The notes: generated from the letters alone by a model not told the origin. A stretch of 64,000 bases of DNA from DASXUG01 sp036504995 (GCA_036504995.1 DASXUG010000012.1:1-64000); one strand, 5' to 3'; shown: positions 9,456-19,021, counted from the stretch's first letter. Program-made: numbers and translations.

Positions 9456-10648
9456 TGCACGCTCCCTGCTAAATCAAAAATAGGCATGTACATCAACACC
9501 ACCACCACGCCTATTACCAAGCCGATAACCGCCATCAAAATGGGCTCTAGTAAACGTGTAAACCAATCGACCACACGCTCTATCTCGCCATCATAAAAAG
9601 CACCAATGCGTTCCATCATTTCACCAATGCTACCAGTACGTTCCCCCACTCTGAGCATGCGTAAAGCGACCGAGGTGGTCATACCATATTGCTCCATCGT
9701 GCTGGATAATGTCTTGCCTTCACGCACTTCACGCTCCGCCAGCACCAAACTATCGCGCAAATTAGGTTGTAACAATGACGCCCCCATCTGCATACCCGTC
9801 ACCAGTGGAATCCCTCCCCGTAACAACATACCAAGCGTTCGATAAAAACTGGCTAATTGGTAAATACGTAATGTCTCGCCGAGCGCGGGAATTTTCCAAA
9901 ACTGACGTATCAATACGGCGCGTAATGCGGGCTGACTTAATGCATATACGATTAAAGTCGAACTCAATAAAAAAATCATTAGGACGCTATTTCCATGCTT
10001 TTGTAGCATTTGTCCCCAGGCCAACAATATTTGTGACATCCAAGGTAAATTACTGCCTGCACTTTCATAAATCGTACTAAAGCGCGGTACGACATACCCC
10101 AGCAAAAACAAAATCACCACCCCGCCCACCACCAACAGCAATACAGGGTAAATAGAAGCTGTCACTATTTTTTTGCGTAAAGCATCGACTTGCCCCTGAT
10201 AAGTCACATGGCGGCTGAGCGCGTGCACCATATCTCCTGTCCGTTCACTTGCACGAATCAACGCCACATAAAGTGCGGGAAACACATGGGGGAAACGGTC
10301 TAAAGCACCCGATAGAGTTTGGCCTTCATACAACGCCTTCATCACGCCTGCTAATAGAGCCTTAGAGGTTGCAAGCTGTTCTTTTTCTTCTAACGTCTCA
10401 ATGGCTTCTATCAAGCTTAAGCCCGAGTCCAACAACGCCAACAGCTCTTGGCTAAATAACAGTAAATTGAATTTTGTTTTTTTTGTACGATGGGGCAAAA
10501 AGCCTAGACCAGTGCGGCCAGCTACGCGTGCTGCTAAAACACTATAGCCCTGCGCTTCAGCAAACAATCTAGCTTGTGCAATATCATCAGCCTCTATACT
10601 CAGTGGCAAAATGACATCGCCAAGGGCAACTTTGAGATCAAAGTTCAT
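9452..10648 (-). CDS. gspF: Type II secretion inner-membrane platform protein GspF
   Basis: 398 residues with two repeated GspF/PilC domains (about 60-185 and 260-390) and three membrane segments, the first around residues 165-190 and the last near the C-terminus (MAVIGLVIGVVVVLMYMPIFDL). The typical GspF motif (LLDSGLSLIEAIETL) is present. It forms the platform rotated by GspE. Ten bases separate it from gspG. Confidence 0.93.
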   Translation of the reverse strand: MNFDLKVALGDVILPLSIEADDIAQARLFAEAQGYSVLAARVAGRTGLGFLPHRTKKTKFNLLLFSQELLALLDSGLSLIEAIETLEEKEQLATSKALLAGVMKALYEGQTLSGALDRFPHVFPALYVALIRASERTGDMVHALSRHVTYQGQVDALRKKIVTASIYPVLLLVVGGVVILFLLGYVVPRFSTIYESAGSNLPWMSQILLAWGQMLQKHGNSVLMIFLLSSTLIVYALSQPALRAVLIRQFWKIPALGETLRIYQLASFYRTLGMLLRGGIPLVTGMQMGASLLQPNLRDSLVLAEREVREGKTLSSTMEQYGMTTSVALRMLRVGERTGSIGEMMERIGAFYDGEIERVVDWFTRLLEPILMAVIGLVIGVVVVLMYMPIFDLAGSVQ

Positions 10649-10657
10649 CGTGCCTCA

Positions 10658-11119
10658 TCACCAATTTACAACATCCGCAGCATCATCTTTACCACCAGGC
10701 TGTCCATCTTTACCTAGTGACCACAAATCATACTCACCATGCGTACCCGGCATTAGATATTGATAAGGTTTACCCCACGGGTCAGCAGGAGGCGTTTTTT
10801 GTAAATACGGCCCACCCCAATGTGGCTCACTAGTAGGCGCCACGAACAACGCAGTCAACCCTTGCTCACTACTTGGGTAATGCCCAGTATCTAAACGGTA
10901 TTGATCCAACGCCCTTTCAAACCCACCCATTTGCGCACGCGCGGTTTTGGTCTCAGATTTACCAATTTGGGCAAAGTATTTAGGGCCGACATAACTTGCT
11001 AAAAGGCCAATAATCACCATCACAACAAGAAGCTCTAAAAGGGTAAAACCACTTGTATTTAACCCAAAGAAGATAGGTTTAATGGTCGACCGTTGCCAAT
11101 TACTTTTTATCTCTATCAC
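10658..11119 (-). CDS. gspG: Major pseudopilin GspG
   Basis: 153 residues. The leader ends SG and is followed by FTLLELLVVMVIIGLLAS with Glu5. The rest is typical GspG: DTGHYPSSEQGLTAL, GPYLQKTPPADPWGKPYQY, and a C-terminal loop with DLWSLGKDGQPGG that holds the calcium site of GspG proteins. The leader is longer than usual (about 24 residues); an internal start cannot be excluded. It heads the block of secretion genes, as expected for the most abundant subunit. Confidence 0.95.
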   Translation of the reverse strand: MIEIKSNWQRSTIKPIFFGLNTSGFTLLELLVVMVIIGLLASYVGPKYFAQIGKSETKTARAQMGGFERALDQYRLDTGHYPSSEQGLTALFVAPTSEPHWGGPYLQKTPPADPWGKPYQYLMPGTHGEYDLWSLGKDGQPGGKDDAADVVNW

Positions 11120-11216
11120 AATGACCTTCCAACTCGTTCCATCATTCAGTTAAATGGAATGGAGGGATTGCCCCCACCCCATGCGTTACTTCATCTCACT
11201 TTTTAAAAGCTTAAAG

Positions 11217-12200
11217 TTAGAAGTTGGCATTTGCACCAGCTGGCGCATAACCTGTAGTAGTCACCGTTACCCAAGGTTGAGTTTCTTGACCTGTTTGACG
11301 TAAACGTACTGTATCTGCAACGGCTGTTGGTGCTGCAGAAGTGCATGAAGCTTGCACATAGAGCATCGCAGAATCTTTGAAAGAAGAGCCATCTTCATCT
11401 AGACGGGTAATATCAGACGTAAAATCAAACCAGTTACCTCTGATTTCAGCTGTTTGCTGTGAAGCAGTTGGGCTACCTGGTGGTGATAATGTTTGACCAA
11501 CGCCATTGATTTCTGTACCAGATGCTGGTGCTGTGACTGTTAGCGGTTGAGCACGATAACCAGTGGCTGGTGCAGTACCAGCAGCGTTGGATTGCATTTG
11601 CACTGCCGTAAAAGCTTTACCAATGCGGAAAACAGACTCATCGGTTGTTGAGGTATAGAAATACCCCACCTGCAAATCTGCTGCTGCCGTGCCGCTGAAA
11701 CCACCCAATGCAAAATCATTCACTTCCATAAACTGCCGACCTGCCAAACTAGGATTAAAGTCTACATTGGTATTTCCACTGGTATCACTCATGCTGATGC
11801 GCTTGCCATAAATACACTGATAAGTGGTAACACCACCAACAGTTGTTGCCTTGCGCCATACATTGTCCAGCATGGTGGCAATCGTCACATTAGTATTGTT
11901 AGTGTAGGTATTATTGGCCACAATATTACGAGTCGTAGAAGCTACCAACGAAAAACCAGAAACTGGTGAAGTGTTGGTATTCGCAGGAAATACTGCGCAA
12001 TCATTATGTGCTGAAGCAGATGGCGGGGTTGAAGTACCACTACCAAAATTGCCAGTGTCATTACAATTTGCATAGGCTGAAGTGCCGCCAGAGACTGAAA
12101 TACCAGTTGCAGGGATATTAATCAACCCGGTCGCCATGGCATTTGCAGAGACAAACCCCAACGTACTTATTACTGCTGCTTTAAGAACTAAGTTTCTCAT
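11217..12200 (-). CDS. Exported protein of unknown function, candidate secretion cargo
   Basis: 327 residues starting at ATG 12200 with a good AAGGAAA ribosome site. The N-terminus is a clear Sec signal peptide (MRNLVLKAAVISTLG, then ANAMA). The mature part is rich in Thr, Ser, Ala, Gly and Asn, poor in Lys, and has four Cys in the order NCND, HNDCAV, YQCIYG, QASCTSA, so probably two disulfides. It looks like a beta-rich extracellular protein. It lies directly before gspG on the same strand. Cargo of type II systems is often encoded beside the machine, so it may be the substrate. I do not recognise a family. Confidence 0.75.
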   Translation of the reverse strand: MRNLVLKAAVISTLGFVSANAMATGLINIPATGISVSGGTSAYANCNDTGNFGSGTSTPPSASAHNDCAVFPANTNTSPVSGFSLVASTTRNIVANNTYTNNTNVTIATMLDNVWRKATTVGGVTTYQCIYGKRISMSDTSGNTNVDFNPSLAGRQFMEVNDFALGGFSGTAAADLQVGYFYTSTTDESVFRIGKAFTAVQMQSNAAGTAPATGYRAQPLTVTAPASGTEINGVGQTLSPPGSPTASQQTAEIRGNWFDFTSDITRLDEDGSSFKDSAMLYVQASCTSAAPTAVADTVRLRQTGQETQPWVTVTTTGYAPAGANANF

Positions 12201-12225
12201 GATGTTTCCTTAAGTTACAATAATC

Positions 12226-12340
12226 AGGCATTTGTGGCTGCCTGTAGCACCAATTCACCTCAATCAGCGATAGCGCCTCGTAAGTACTAATGTTGATTAG
12301 GGCCGAATGCTTGAAAGGTAGGCAGTTCACAAATGCACCT
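12226..12340. repeat. Long-range inverted repeat between the receptor and exported-protein genes
   Basis: The left arm at 12226-12243 (AGGCATTTGTGGCTGCCT) is nearly complementary to the right arm at 12320-12340, with two or three small bulges. The arms are about 76 bases apart and could close a long hairpin in RNA of either strand. It sits just upstream of the exported-protein gene. It could be an attenuator, a transcript-stabilising structure, or a small RNA. Confidence 0.5.
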
Positions 12341-12391
12341 TCACTGCCTTATGCTCAAACGTTTTTAAAAAAATTAACTTGCATGCATGCG

Positions 12392-15300
12392 CTATTTACC
12401 TCCTGGGTTGAATTCATAACTCAACGTAAAATAGATACTCCTAGGCGCGCCAGGGGCTAAAAAGTTGGTGCTAAGCCAATCATTGGAGTTGTGGTTGTAG
12501 CCGCTAGAATCAACAACCCCATTGATGGAGGGCGAGAAGGGATTAACCCCTAAACGACCAGCACTGAAGTAATCTCGATCAAATAAGTTAGTAATTATCA
12601 GTCCAGCGGTTAAGCCTTTATCTATCTTGTACGTCGTGTTGAAGTTAAACACGGCATAACCTGGTATGGTGCCTGGGTTTGAGATTGGGGCCCCAACCCC
12701 ATTGATATATTGCACATTCGTACCCAAATTGGTGGCCGCATCTTGAAATGCAATTGTTCTGGCTGTGGCAGCACCAGGCTGATGCTTATTGTTTTCGTTC
12801 CCACGTAAATACGACATGGAATGCATAATCATTGTGATACCCACCTGCCAATTTGGCGTGACCTCATAGTTTAGTGTGGCATTCAGGTTATGCAGTGGCA
12901 CACCAGGCATACGATCACCTGGCTCTACTGTGATTTGTTGATATTTAGATGGAACGCTTGCATCGTGCCCCGCACTACTATTATTTGGACTTAGCATGAC
13001 AAAATCCGATTGGAACGTGGCATCAGTTAAAGCATAATTCATACGAAAACTAGCTTTACCAAATTTACCTGCTAAACCAGCCTCCAAACCCTGCCTTTGG
13101 GTGTTACCTATGGTATTAAAAAAACTACGTTCAGGGGTAAATGACACAAAGTAAATATCATCTTTGAGATCTGTTTTATAAGCCCCTAGATTCCACTCCA
13201 TATTGTCGCCCCACCGCCCGCGAGCACCAATATCGATGGTTGTTGAGCGTACTTGTGGCAGATATGGGTCTCCAGATAAAGTGCTTGGTAGATTGCAAAA
13301 CCGATTCTCAACCAAACTTCTAGGTTTAAATACAGAGCCACCCCCAGCCTGTGCACTTGGTATCTCGACCAAAGTGCCATCATAAGCACAGCCGAGTTCA
13401 ATAACCGATGGAGTTCTGGCACCCTTACTCCAGTTACTATATATATTGAGTTTTTCATTGGCTTGCCATGTTGCCCCCAATGAAGGGTTAAAAGAGTAGT
13501 AATCAAACTTCTCTTTTTCCGGCGCTTTTAATAAATTGGAAAGGTCCGGTTTTATTGTGTATCCCTGCTCTGGCAAGGAACCATCAGTACTCAATGCATA
13601 AAAAGGAATACGATTAAGGAAGCGGTTTATTTCCTGCGTTCCGCCAAAATTACGTACCTGCAATGCATTGACGATATGCGTACTGTTGAAGCGACCTGCG
13701 CCAGTGAAATGCCAAGCATCTACTGGACTCCAAGTTTCACTGAAGTACAAGCTCTTGGTGATGGAGGTTCCCTCAAAATTATTATTGGCAATCTCATCGG
13801 TAGAGGCTGTGTATTCAGGACCTAGATTTGCTGGGTCCAAATAGGCGTTGCGATTAGCATCCAGCAAGCCCAGCATCTGGCCACTTTTATAGGTTGCATG
13901 TGGTTTATCTAGAGAAACTCCGACCATCAACTTATGATGGTCGGTATTCCAATTCAACTGCAGGGCTCCACCATCAGTGACTTGATTGATCTGGGTATTG
14001 GTGATGATGGCTGTAGGTGTACCTTCAATGACTCCACTTGAGGTACCATTTGTACCTGGGTCATTTGCACCATCGCGAAATTTTGTAGGGTTATTGACAT
14101 CATATAGAACCCCCTCTCTAATCTCACCTATACCATAAAAATTATTAGGGCCATTTGCACAATTAGGTGTCAATGTCGGAAGAAAGATTAGCACATGCTT
14201 TTTGCCATCTGGAGTTATATAAGAAGCATTGCCTCCGAAAGGATTACCAGCATTCAGATTATCCCTAATGTCAAAAGAATATATTGGATATACTTCACCG
14301 TTTGGGCCTGGAGGAGTCATAGGTGGCGCTTCCAGAACAGGCACGGGCGCACCGGGCGCGGAAAACGGCGGTTCTTTATAGGGTTGACTAATTGCTTTCA
14401 AAAAATAAGCCTTCACGTCATCCGGTAAGGTTTCATTTAAAGTGCCAGCAATCGATGAAAAGTTGTAAGCATAACCAGGCTGACCAAAGTTCGGATCATT
14501 GACCTGATCTGCGACAAACGGTGTGAAATCGTTGAACCCCCCAGCACCATCAGGGTCGCGTACATCTACGTAATAATCAGGCAAGCCATCTTTGTTAAGA
14601 TCTGGTAACACGCAAGTGGGCGTTTCACCTGGGTTTAGTCGACGACTTTTAAATCCTGCACTTTCTGGTGTGTATACATCGCCATTTTTGGTTTTACGTC
14701 GACTATCACGCCTGTACAGCTGTCCAGTAATACTTAACGAGTCGCTTAGAAAGTACTCACCAGTCAACTGAAACTGCAGTAGCTTATTTTTAGTTTCATC
14801 TGGCGAACTAAACACGTTGCTATGACTTTGTTGATACATCTGGGTTGGCACTAAACCATTACCAACTAGATCGTTTGAGGCAATAAGTGTACTGAATCCC
14901 AAGTTTAATTTTTCACTTCGGTAATCTAACTTACCAAAAGCTTGATTAACTTCGCTCGGTGAGTTAACTCTCCAGCCATCCTCATCAAATAAATTCAGTG
15001 CAAGAAACCCGCCAACTACACCATTATTGGCTCCAGTGGAAAGTAAAAACTGCTTGCGCCCATAAGAACCAGTCTTGACTTCTGTATCAACGCCAGCATT
15101 GTCAAAACCATTTTTTGTACGCATTGATAGCGCACCACCTAGCGTCCCCAATCCAAAAATAGGGTTAGAGCCTGGGAACACATCGAAGCTATTGAGCGCG
15201 TTCATGGGAATCATGTCCCAGTTCACCACGTCACCAAACGGCTCATTCACGCGAATGCCATCTAAAAACACAGATAACCCTTGCGATGTCCCTAATTGAG

Positions 15301-15979
15301 GGCTTGCTGTGAACCCTCTATACATTACGTCCATCTGAAATGGATTGCCTTGATAGTCATTAACATTGACTGATTGCAACTGCGAGTTCATTAAATCAGC
15401 GATACTTAATGCTCGCGACTCCTTAATTTGCTTGGCTGAGAGACTTTGAACATTGCCAGGTATTTCGTCTTTAGTAAGACCAAGACCAGGAAGTGGGCCA
15501 ATGTCGTGATAACGCCTAGCAATGACTTGGGTTTCCTTGAGTTCAATATCGAGAGGGAGATCGTTAGGTTTAGTTATGATAATAGGTACTTTTTTTAATG
15601 TGTAATCACCTTTATCACTATTGATAATTTCCAAACCAGAGTTTTTGAGAATGCCGTTAAACCCTTCAATTAAAGCAAACTCGCCGTTAATACCCAGTGT
15701 AGTTTTGCCATCGGTCATCGCGGGGTCAAAAGCTAATATCACACCTGCCTCTGAAGCGTAGACAGCAAGGGCTTTACCCAGTGAACCTGCGGGAATGGTG
15801 TAGTGTTTTTTAGGTAAACTTGTATTTAAGTTTTTGTCTGCCGCGAATCCATTGGTAGCGTAGTAGCCACTTAATATTGCCAACGACATGATTAAGATGG
15901 CGAGTACAAGTGCCTCATATAAAACACTTAATAAGCGACTAGTATTAATTTTTTCAAAAAACCGAAATCTCATTATCAT
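12392..15979 (-). CDS. TonB-dependent outer-membrane transducer with N-terminal STN signalling domain
   Basis: About 1195 residues from the ATG at 15979, which has AAGGG six bases upstream; the longer ORF to 16078 lacks a ribosome site. An N-terminal hydrophobic segment acts as signal. An STN/secretin-TonB domain (about 58-120, IPAGSLGKALAVYASEAGV) contacts the FecR protein. A plug domain (about 150-310) and a large beta-barrel ending in Phe-rich strands follow. The barrel has an unusually long loop region (about 430-660). Two calcium-type loops are visible: DLNKDGLPDYY at about 460 and DANRNAYLDPAN at about 707. It lies downstream of the fecR and fecI genes, as in FecIRA systems. The substrate is unknown: iron chelate is the default, and a lanthanide chelate is an untested alternative given the nearby xoxF. 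Confidence 0.88.
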   Translation of the reverse strand: MIMRFRFFEKINTSRLLSVLYEALVLAILIMSLAILSGYYATNGFAADKNLNTSLPKKHYTIPAGSLGKALAVYASEAGVILAFDPAMTDGKTTLGINGEFALIEGFNGILKNSGLEIINSDKGDYTLKKVPIIITKPNDLPLDIELKETQVIARRYHDIGPLPGLGLTKDEIPGNVQSLSAKQIKESRALSIADLMNSQLQSVNVNDYQGNPFQMDVMYRGFTASPQLGTSQGLSVFLDGIRVNEPFGDVVNWDMIPMNALNSFDVFPGSNPIFGLGTLGGALSMRTKNGFDNAGVDTEVKTGSYGRKQFLLSTGANNGVVGGFLALNLFDEDGWRVNSPSEVNQAFGKLDYRSEKLNLGFSTLIASNDLVGNGLVPTQMYQQSHSNVFSSPDETKNKLLQFQLTGEYFLSDSLSITGQLYRRDSRRKTKNGDVYTPESAGFKSRRLNPGETPTCVLPDLNKDGLPDYYVDVRDPDGAGGFNDFTPFVADQVNDPNFGQPGYAYNFSSIAGTLNETLPDDVKAYFLKAISQPYKEPPFSAPGAPVPVLEAPPMTPPGPNGEVYPIYSFDIRDNLNAGNPFGGNASYITPDGKKHVLIFLPTLTPNCANGPNNFYGIGEIREGVLYDVNNPTKFRDGANDPGTNGTSSGVIEGTPTAIITNTQINQVTDGGALQLNWNTDHHKLMVGVSLDKPHATYKSGQMLGLLDANRNAYLDPANLGPEYTASTDEIANNNFEGTSITKSLYFSETWSPVDAWHFTGAGRFNSTHIVNALQVRNFGGTQEINRFLNRIPFYALSTDGSLPEQGYTIKPDLSNLLKAPEKEKFDYYSFNPSLGATWQANEKLNIYSNWSKGARTPSVIELGCAYDGTLVEIPSAQAGGGSVFKPRSLVENRFCNLPSTLSGDPYLPQVRSTTIDIGARGRWGDNMEWNLGAYKTDLKDDIYFVSFTPERSFFNTIGNTQRQGLEAGLAGKFGKASFRMNYALTDATFQSDFVMLSPNNSSAGHDASVPSKYQQITVEPGDRMPGVPLHNLNATLNYEVTPNWQVGITMIMHSMSYLRGNENNKHQPGAATARTIAFQDAATNLGTNVQYINGVGAPISNPGTIPGYAVFNFNTTYKIDKGLTAGLIITNLFDRDYFSAGRLGVNPFSPSINGVVDSSGYNHNSNDWLSTNFLAPGAPRSIYFTLSYEFNPGGK

Positions 15980-16117
15980 TTTCAACCCTTGTGGAACTCG
16001 TAGAATATTTTTTATGCTTATATTCACTACGCCGCACGAGAATGAAAAAGTGCTAATGTTTTTGAAAAATATTTTCAAATAATTTACTCACTCAGAAAGT
16101 GGCGAGTACAAAGACTG

Positions 16118-17107
16118 TTACAAACGGGTCAAATTGGTCCAATAGCGAGTCAGTGTTTGCACATGGATGGGAAATTTACGAGAAAGTACATTTAAGGTGA
16201 GATCAATATCATCTATCGAATATGAACCAGATATTTTTAACTGTGAAATGGCTGGATCACACCTTAAAAAGCCTGAGCGATAGCGGGAAAGTTCGGTGAT
16301 AAAGTCACCCAAAGCCGTGTTATCTGCGATTACAAAACCATGTATCCATGCAACGGTAGAAACATCGGAAATAGCGTGCTCTGTAATCTCAGAGGCGCTA
16401 AAATTAGCAGACTCACCAGCCTTTATTGTAAGCGTTGAATTCATATTGTCATTCGGGATGACTTTGACTGTACCTTCAAACACACTCACATGGCTATAGC
16501 GTTTAAAATCCCTAACGCTAAATTTTGTGCCTAACGCTGTTGCCGAACCATGCTGGGTTTTGACAACGAATGGTCGATAGTTAGCTTGATGTTCATGCCC
16601 AGTTTCTACTAATATTTCGCCCTTGATTAAGGTAATGATGCGTTGCTTATCGGTGAATTGAACATCGACCACAGTGTTGGTATTCATCCATAGTTTTGTA
16701 CCGTCAGCCAGTGCAACGTCTTTGCGTTCCCCAGTGGCCGTAGCATGATCTGCAAGCAAGGTTTGCCATGGTTGCTCTCGATAGGCGAAGTAGCTTGCAG
16801 AGCCAACCACAAATAGCATGCTCAGTTGCTTTAAGAAAACACGCTTATTACCAGAATCAGGACGATCATATAATCGCTGCAACGAGTTGTTAATTTCTTG
16901 ATTTTCTGGAAACTGCTTGAATTGGGATGTGACTTTTTCAAGTAGCTGCCAAGTTTGGTCATTTTTAGTGTCGGATGTTCTCCATGTATGCCATGCTTGT
17001 TTATCTTGATCGGTGGCAGACCCTGAGCTCAATAGCGCAAACCAATCAGCAGCTTGCTTGGTTGCAGCATCTATATTTTTTACCTGATGGTTATTTTGTT
17101 TCATCAC
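16118..17107 (-). CDS. fecR: FecR-family anti-sigma/sensor protein
   Basis: 329 residues. An N-terminal DUF4880-type cytoplasmic domain (AADWFALLSSG, AWHTWR) is followed by a membrane helix near residues 93-108 and the periplasmic FecR domain (TGERKDVALADGTKLWMNTNT, then GEILVETGHE, VFEGTVKV). The C-terminal part should bind the STN domain of the receptor encoded next. It starts 18 bases after the sigma factor gene, so sigma factor, sensor and receptor form one cell-surface signalling unit. Confidence 0.93.
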   Translation of the reverse strand: MMKQNNHQVKNIDAATKQAADWFALLSSGSATDQDKQAWHTWRTSDTKNDQTWQLLEKVTSQFKQFPENQEINNSLQRLYDRPDSGNKRVFLKQLSMLFVVGSASYFAYREQPWQTLLADHATATGERKDVALADGTKLWMNTNTVVDVQFTDKQRIITLIKGEILVETGHEHQANYRPFVVKTQHGSATALGTKFSVRDFKRYSHVSVFEGTVKVIPNDNMNSTLTIKAGESANFSASEITEHAISDVSTVAWIHGFVIADNTALGDFITELSRYRSGFLRCDPAISQLKISGSYSIDDIDLTLNVLSRKFPIHVQTLTRYWTNLTRL

Positions 17108-17124
17108 TTACCTTACCAGCTTAA

Positions 17125-17634
17125 CTAACCCTGAAAAATCATCATGCAATGCAAAATAGCTTTACTGATATAGAGCCTAACTGAGGCAATGGAAATATTC
17201 ATTTTTGCAGCAATTTGCGCGTGCGTTAACTCTTCAAGCTGCGAATACAAAAAGGCCTTGCGCACTTTAAGCGGCAAACCATCCAGCATGGTGTCGATTT
17301 TGATGAGTATTTCTAGGGCAATCGCGCGTGTTTCTAATGAGGGCATCTCGTCAGAAGTGAGGTAGCCCATTTCTTCAAGGTATACACGTTCAATATCACG
17401 CCTTCTAATATGACTCACCATCAGCCCATGGGCAATGGTGGTGAGATAAGCACGTGGTTCTTTGATGCTAGTTAACTCTTCCTTACCGAATAGCCGTAAA
17501 AATGTATCTTGCGTTAGATCCGCAGCATCGAAAGTAGAACCAATTTTTTTACATAACCAGGAGTACAGCCACGAGTTGTGATTGACATAGAAGTCTTGAA
17601 TAAGCGAGTTGTCCGCCGTTTGATGTATTTGCAT
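17125..17634 (-). CDS. fecI: FecI-type ECF RNA polymerase sigma factor
   Basis: 169 residues with sigma region 2 (ADLTQDTFLRLFG, then PRAYLTTIAHGLMVSHIRRRDIE) and region 4 (LPLKVRKAFLYSQLEELTHAQIAAKMNISIASVRLYI). The typical FecI group ends like this without an extra domain. It is the first gene of the sigma-sensor-receptor set and should direct transcription of the receptor when the sensor releases it. Confidence 0.93.
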   Translation of the reverse strand: MQIHQTADNSLIQDFYVNHNSWLYSWLCKKIGSTFDAADLTQDTFLRLFGKEELTSIKEPRAYLTTIAHGLMVSHIRRRDIERVYLEEMGYLTSDEMPSLETRAIALEILIKIDTMLDGLPLKVRKAFLYSQLEELTHAQIAAKMNISIASVRLYISKAILHCMMIFQG

Positions 17635-17645
17635 AGCTTTGCACC

Positions 17646-17663
17646 TGTAAACATTTGTTTACA
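17646..17663. promoter_or_regulatory. Perfect 18-bp palindrome just upstream of the fecI-like start codon
   Basis: TGTAAACA and TGTTTACA are separated by TT, 12 bases upstream of the ATG at 17634, so the site covers the ribosome-binding region. A third copy of the TGTTTACA half-site is at 17759-17766 in the same intergenic region, and another is upstream of xoxF at 1774-1781. The layout suggests an operator or an RNA hairpin hiding the ribosome site. The binding factor is unknown. Confidence 0.5.
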
Positions 17664-17821
17664 TACTGGCAATTTCTATGCCTTAACAAAAAGTCAACTA
17701 ACCATATGTTTTACATATAGATTTTAAAATCAGAATTACGAACCACTAACGAAATGGTTGTTTACAACATCCACCCTAGAGAAAACAACCACTTTACTTT
17801 ACGCACCATCTCCACGCTATT

Positions 17822-19021
17822 TTAGTTTTGAAATACCTGATGATCATAACCCTCACAGTAAGTAGCCCAATCAGATTTAACTAGATCAGCCATTTCCTGA
17901 GCAATTAAGGTAAGTTTGTTACGCCATTTTTTTCGCTGTGCAAAATCGATCAGTTCGTCAGCGATTGCTGAGCCTTGCCTGCCACTACTCCGCAACTGCC
18001 CCCATGCTAGGCACTCTGCCATAGATTTAACAACACCTGATAAGTGTTCAATTTGATTATGGTATTGGGCGATGGGGACACGATCTTCAACAGGCTGAAG
18101 TCCGCGTAGGACGTAGGATTTACTTTTCATCATGACAGGATGCAAAAAGGCCATAGAAACTGCCTGCATACGTCGCTGCAAGGTAACCACCCGCTCAGCT
18201 TGGTTGTTCCAGACGGGTTGAAGGGTTGGTAAATGACCTGCAACCGTCGATGGTAAAGCTTGTTTTAAATCTAGTAGATAGTTTTGATCAAGGGAACCCT
18301 TGCCTTGCACCAGAATAGCATATCGATCGACACCAAGGCTCCCCGTGCCCGCAATGCGACTAGCCACGTCTAACACTTCATAAAATTCAGGATGCGGCTG
18401 AGACTTTGAAAACAGCTCAACCGCATGTTTGACTTGCTGGCGCTGCGCGTCGGTCACTGGCAAGGTTTTCTTTCCATCCGCTTTAAACTGGCGCGACTTT
18501 CCTTTTTTGATGGTTCTAGCATTCAAAAAATCTACGCGCTTACGCTCCTGTAACTGCTCTAACAAAGACTTAACGATTCCATGCGCAGTTTCTCTTTCAA
18601 CCCAGCGTGCTTTACCAGTGGCTAAGGTTGCTGCATAGACATCTAAAAACTGCGCCGATAGCAACTGCGCATTTTCTTGCGAGATACCATAACTGTGTGC
18701 ACCGACTAATATGCTGGTCATAATCCGCGAAGCATCCCAACTAGCAGGTGCCAAAGCGGCTTCATCAAAATCGTTAATATCAAAATAGACTAAGCGATTA
18801 TCCCCTTTATAGCTGCCAAAGTTTTCTAAGTGCAGATCCCCACAACTCCAAACCAATGGCGCAGATTTTGATATGCCCCCTTTAGGTAAGCGGTCGTAAA
18901 AAAGATGGCATGTTCCTCTTAAAAAAACAAATGGGTTGGTTCGCATCGTACTATATTTCATTACTAACCGCTCTGGATCTCGCCCTAAATTGGCCGTTTT
19001 AATTCGTTTGATGATGTCCAT
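17822..19021 (-). CDS. DUF2252 family protein
   Basis: 399 residues matching the DUF2252 family: MRTNPFVFLRGTCHLFYDRL near the N-terminus, CGDLHLENFGSY around residues 60-71 and YFDINDFDEAALAPASWD around 79-96. These look like the catalytic and metal-binding loops of the aminoglycoside-phosphotransferase-like kinase fold, and the family is thought to be kinase-like. The biochemical role is unknown. It stands alone between the sigma factor and the SulP transporter. Confidence 0.85.
   Translation of the reverse strand: MDIIKRIKTANLGRDPERLVMKYSTMRTNPFVFLRGTCHLFYDRLPKGGISKSAPLVWSCGDLHLENFGSYKGDNRLVYFDINDFDEAALAPASWDASRIMTSILVGAHSYGISQENAQLLSAQFLDVYAATLATGKARWVERETAHGIVKSLLEQLQERKRVDFLNARTIKKGKSRQFKADGKKTLPVTDAQRQQVKHAVELFSKSQPHPEFYEVLDVASRIAGTGSLGVDRYAILVQGKGSLDQNYLLDLKQALPSTVAGHLPTLQPVWNNQAERVVTLQRRMQAVSMAFLHPVMMKSKSYVLRGLQPVEDRVPIAQYHNQIEHLSGVVKSMAECLAWGQLRSSGRQGSAIADELIDFAQRKKWRNKLTLIAQEMADLVKSDWATYCEGYDHQVFQN

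Noticed and set aside
15980..16078. Longer N-terminus of the TonB receptor
   Set aside because: No ribosome site; ATG at 15979 has AAGGG at the right distance and precedes the hydrophobic signal segment.
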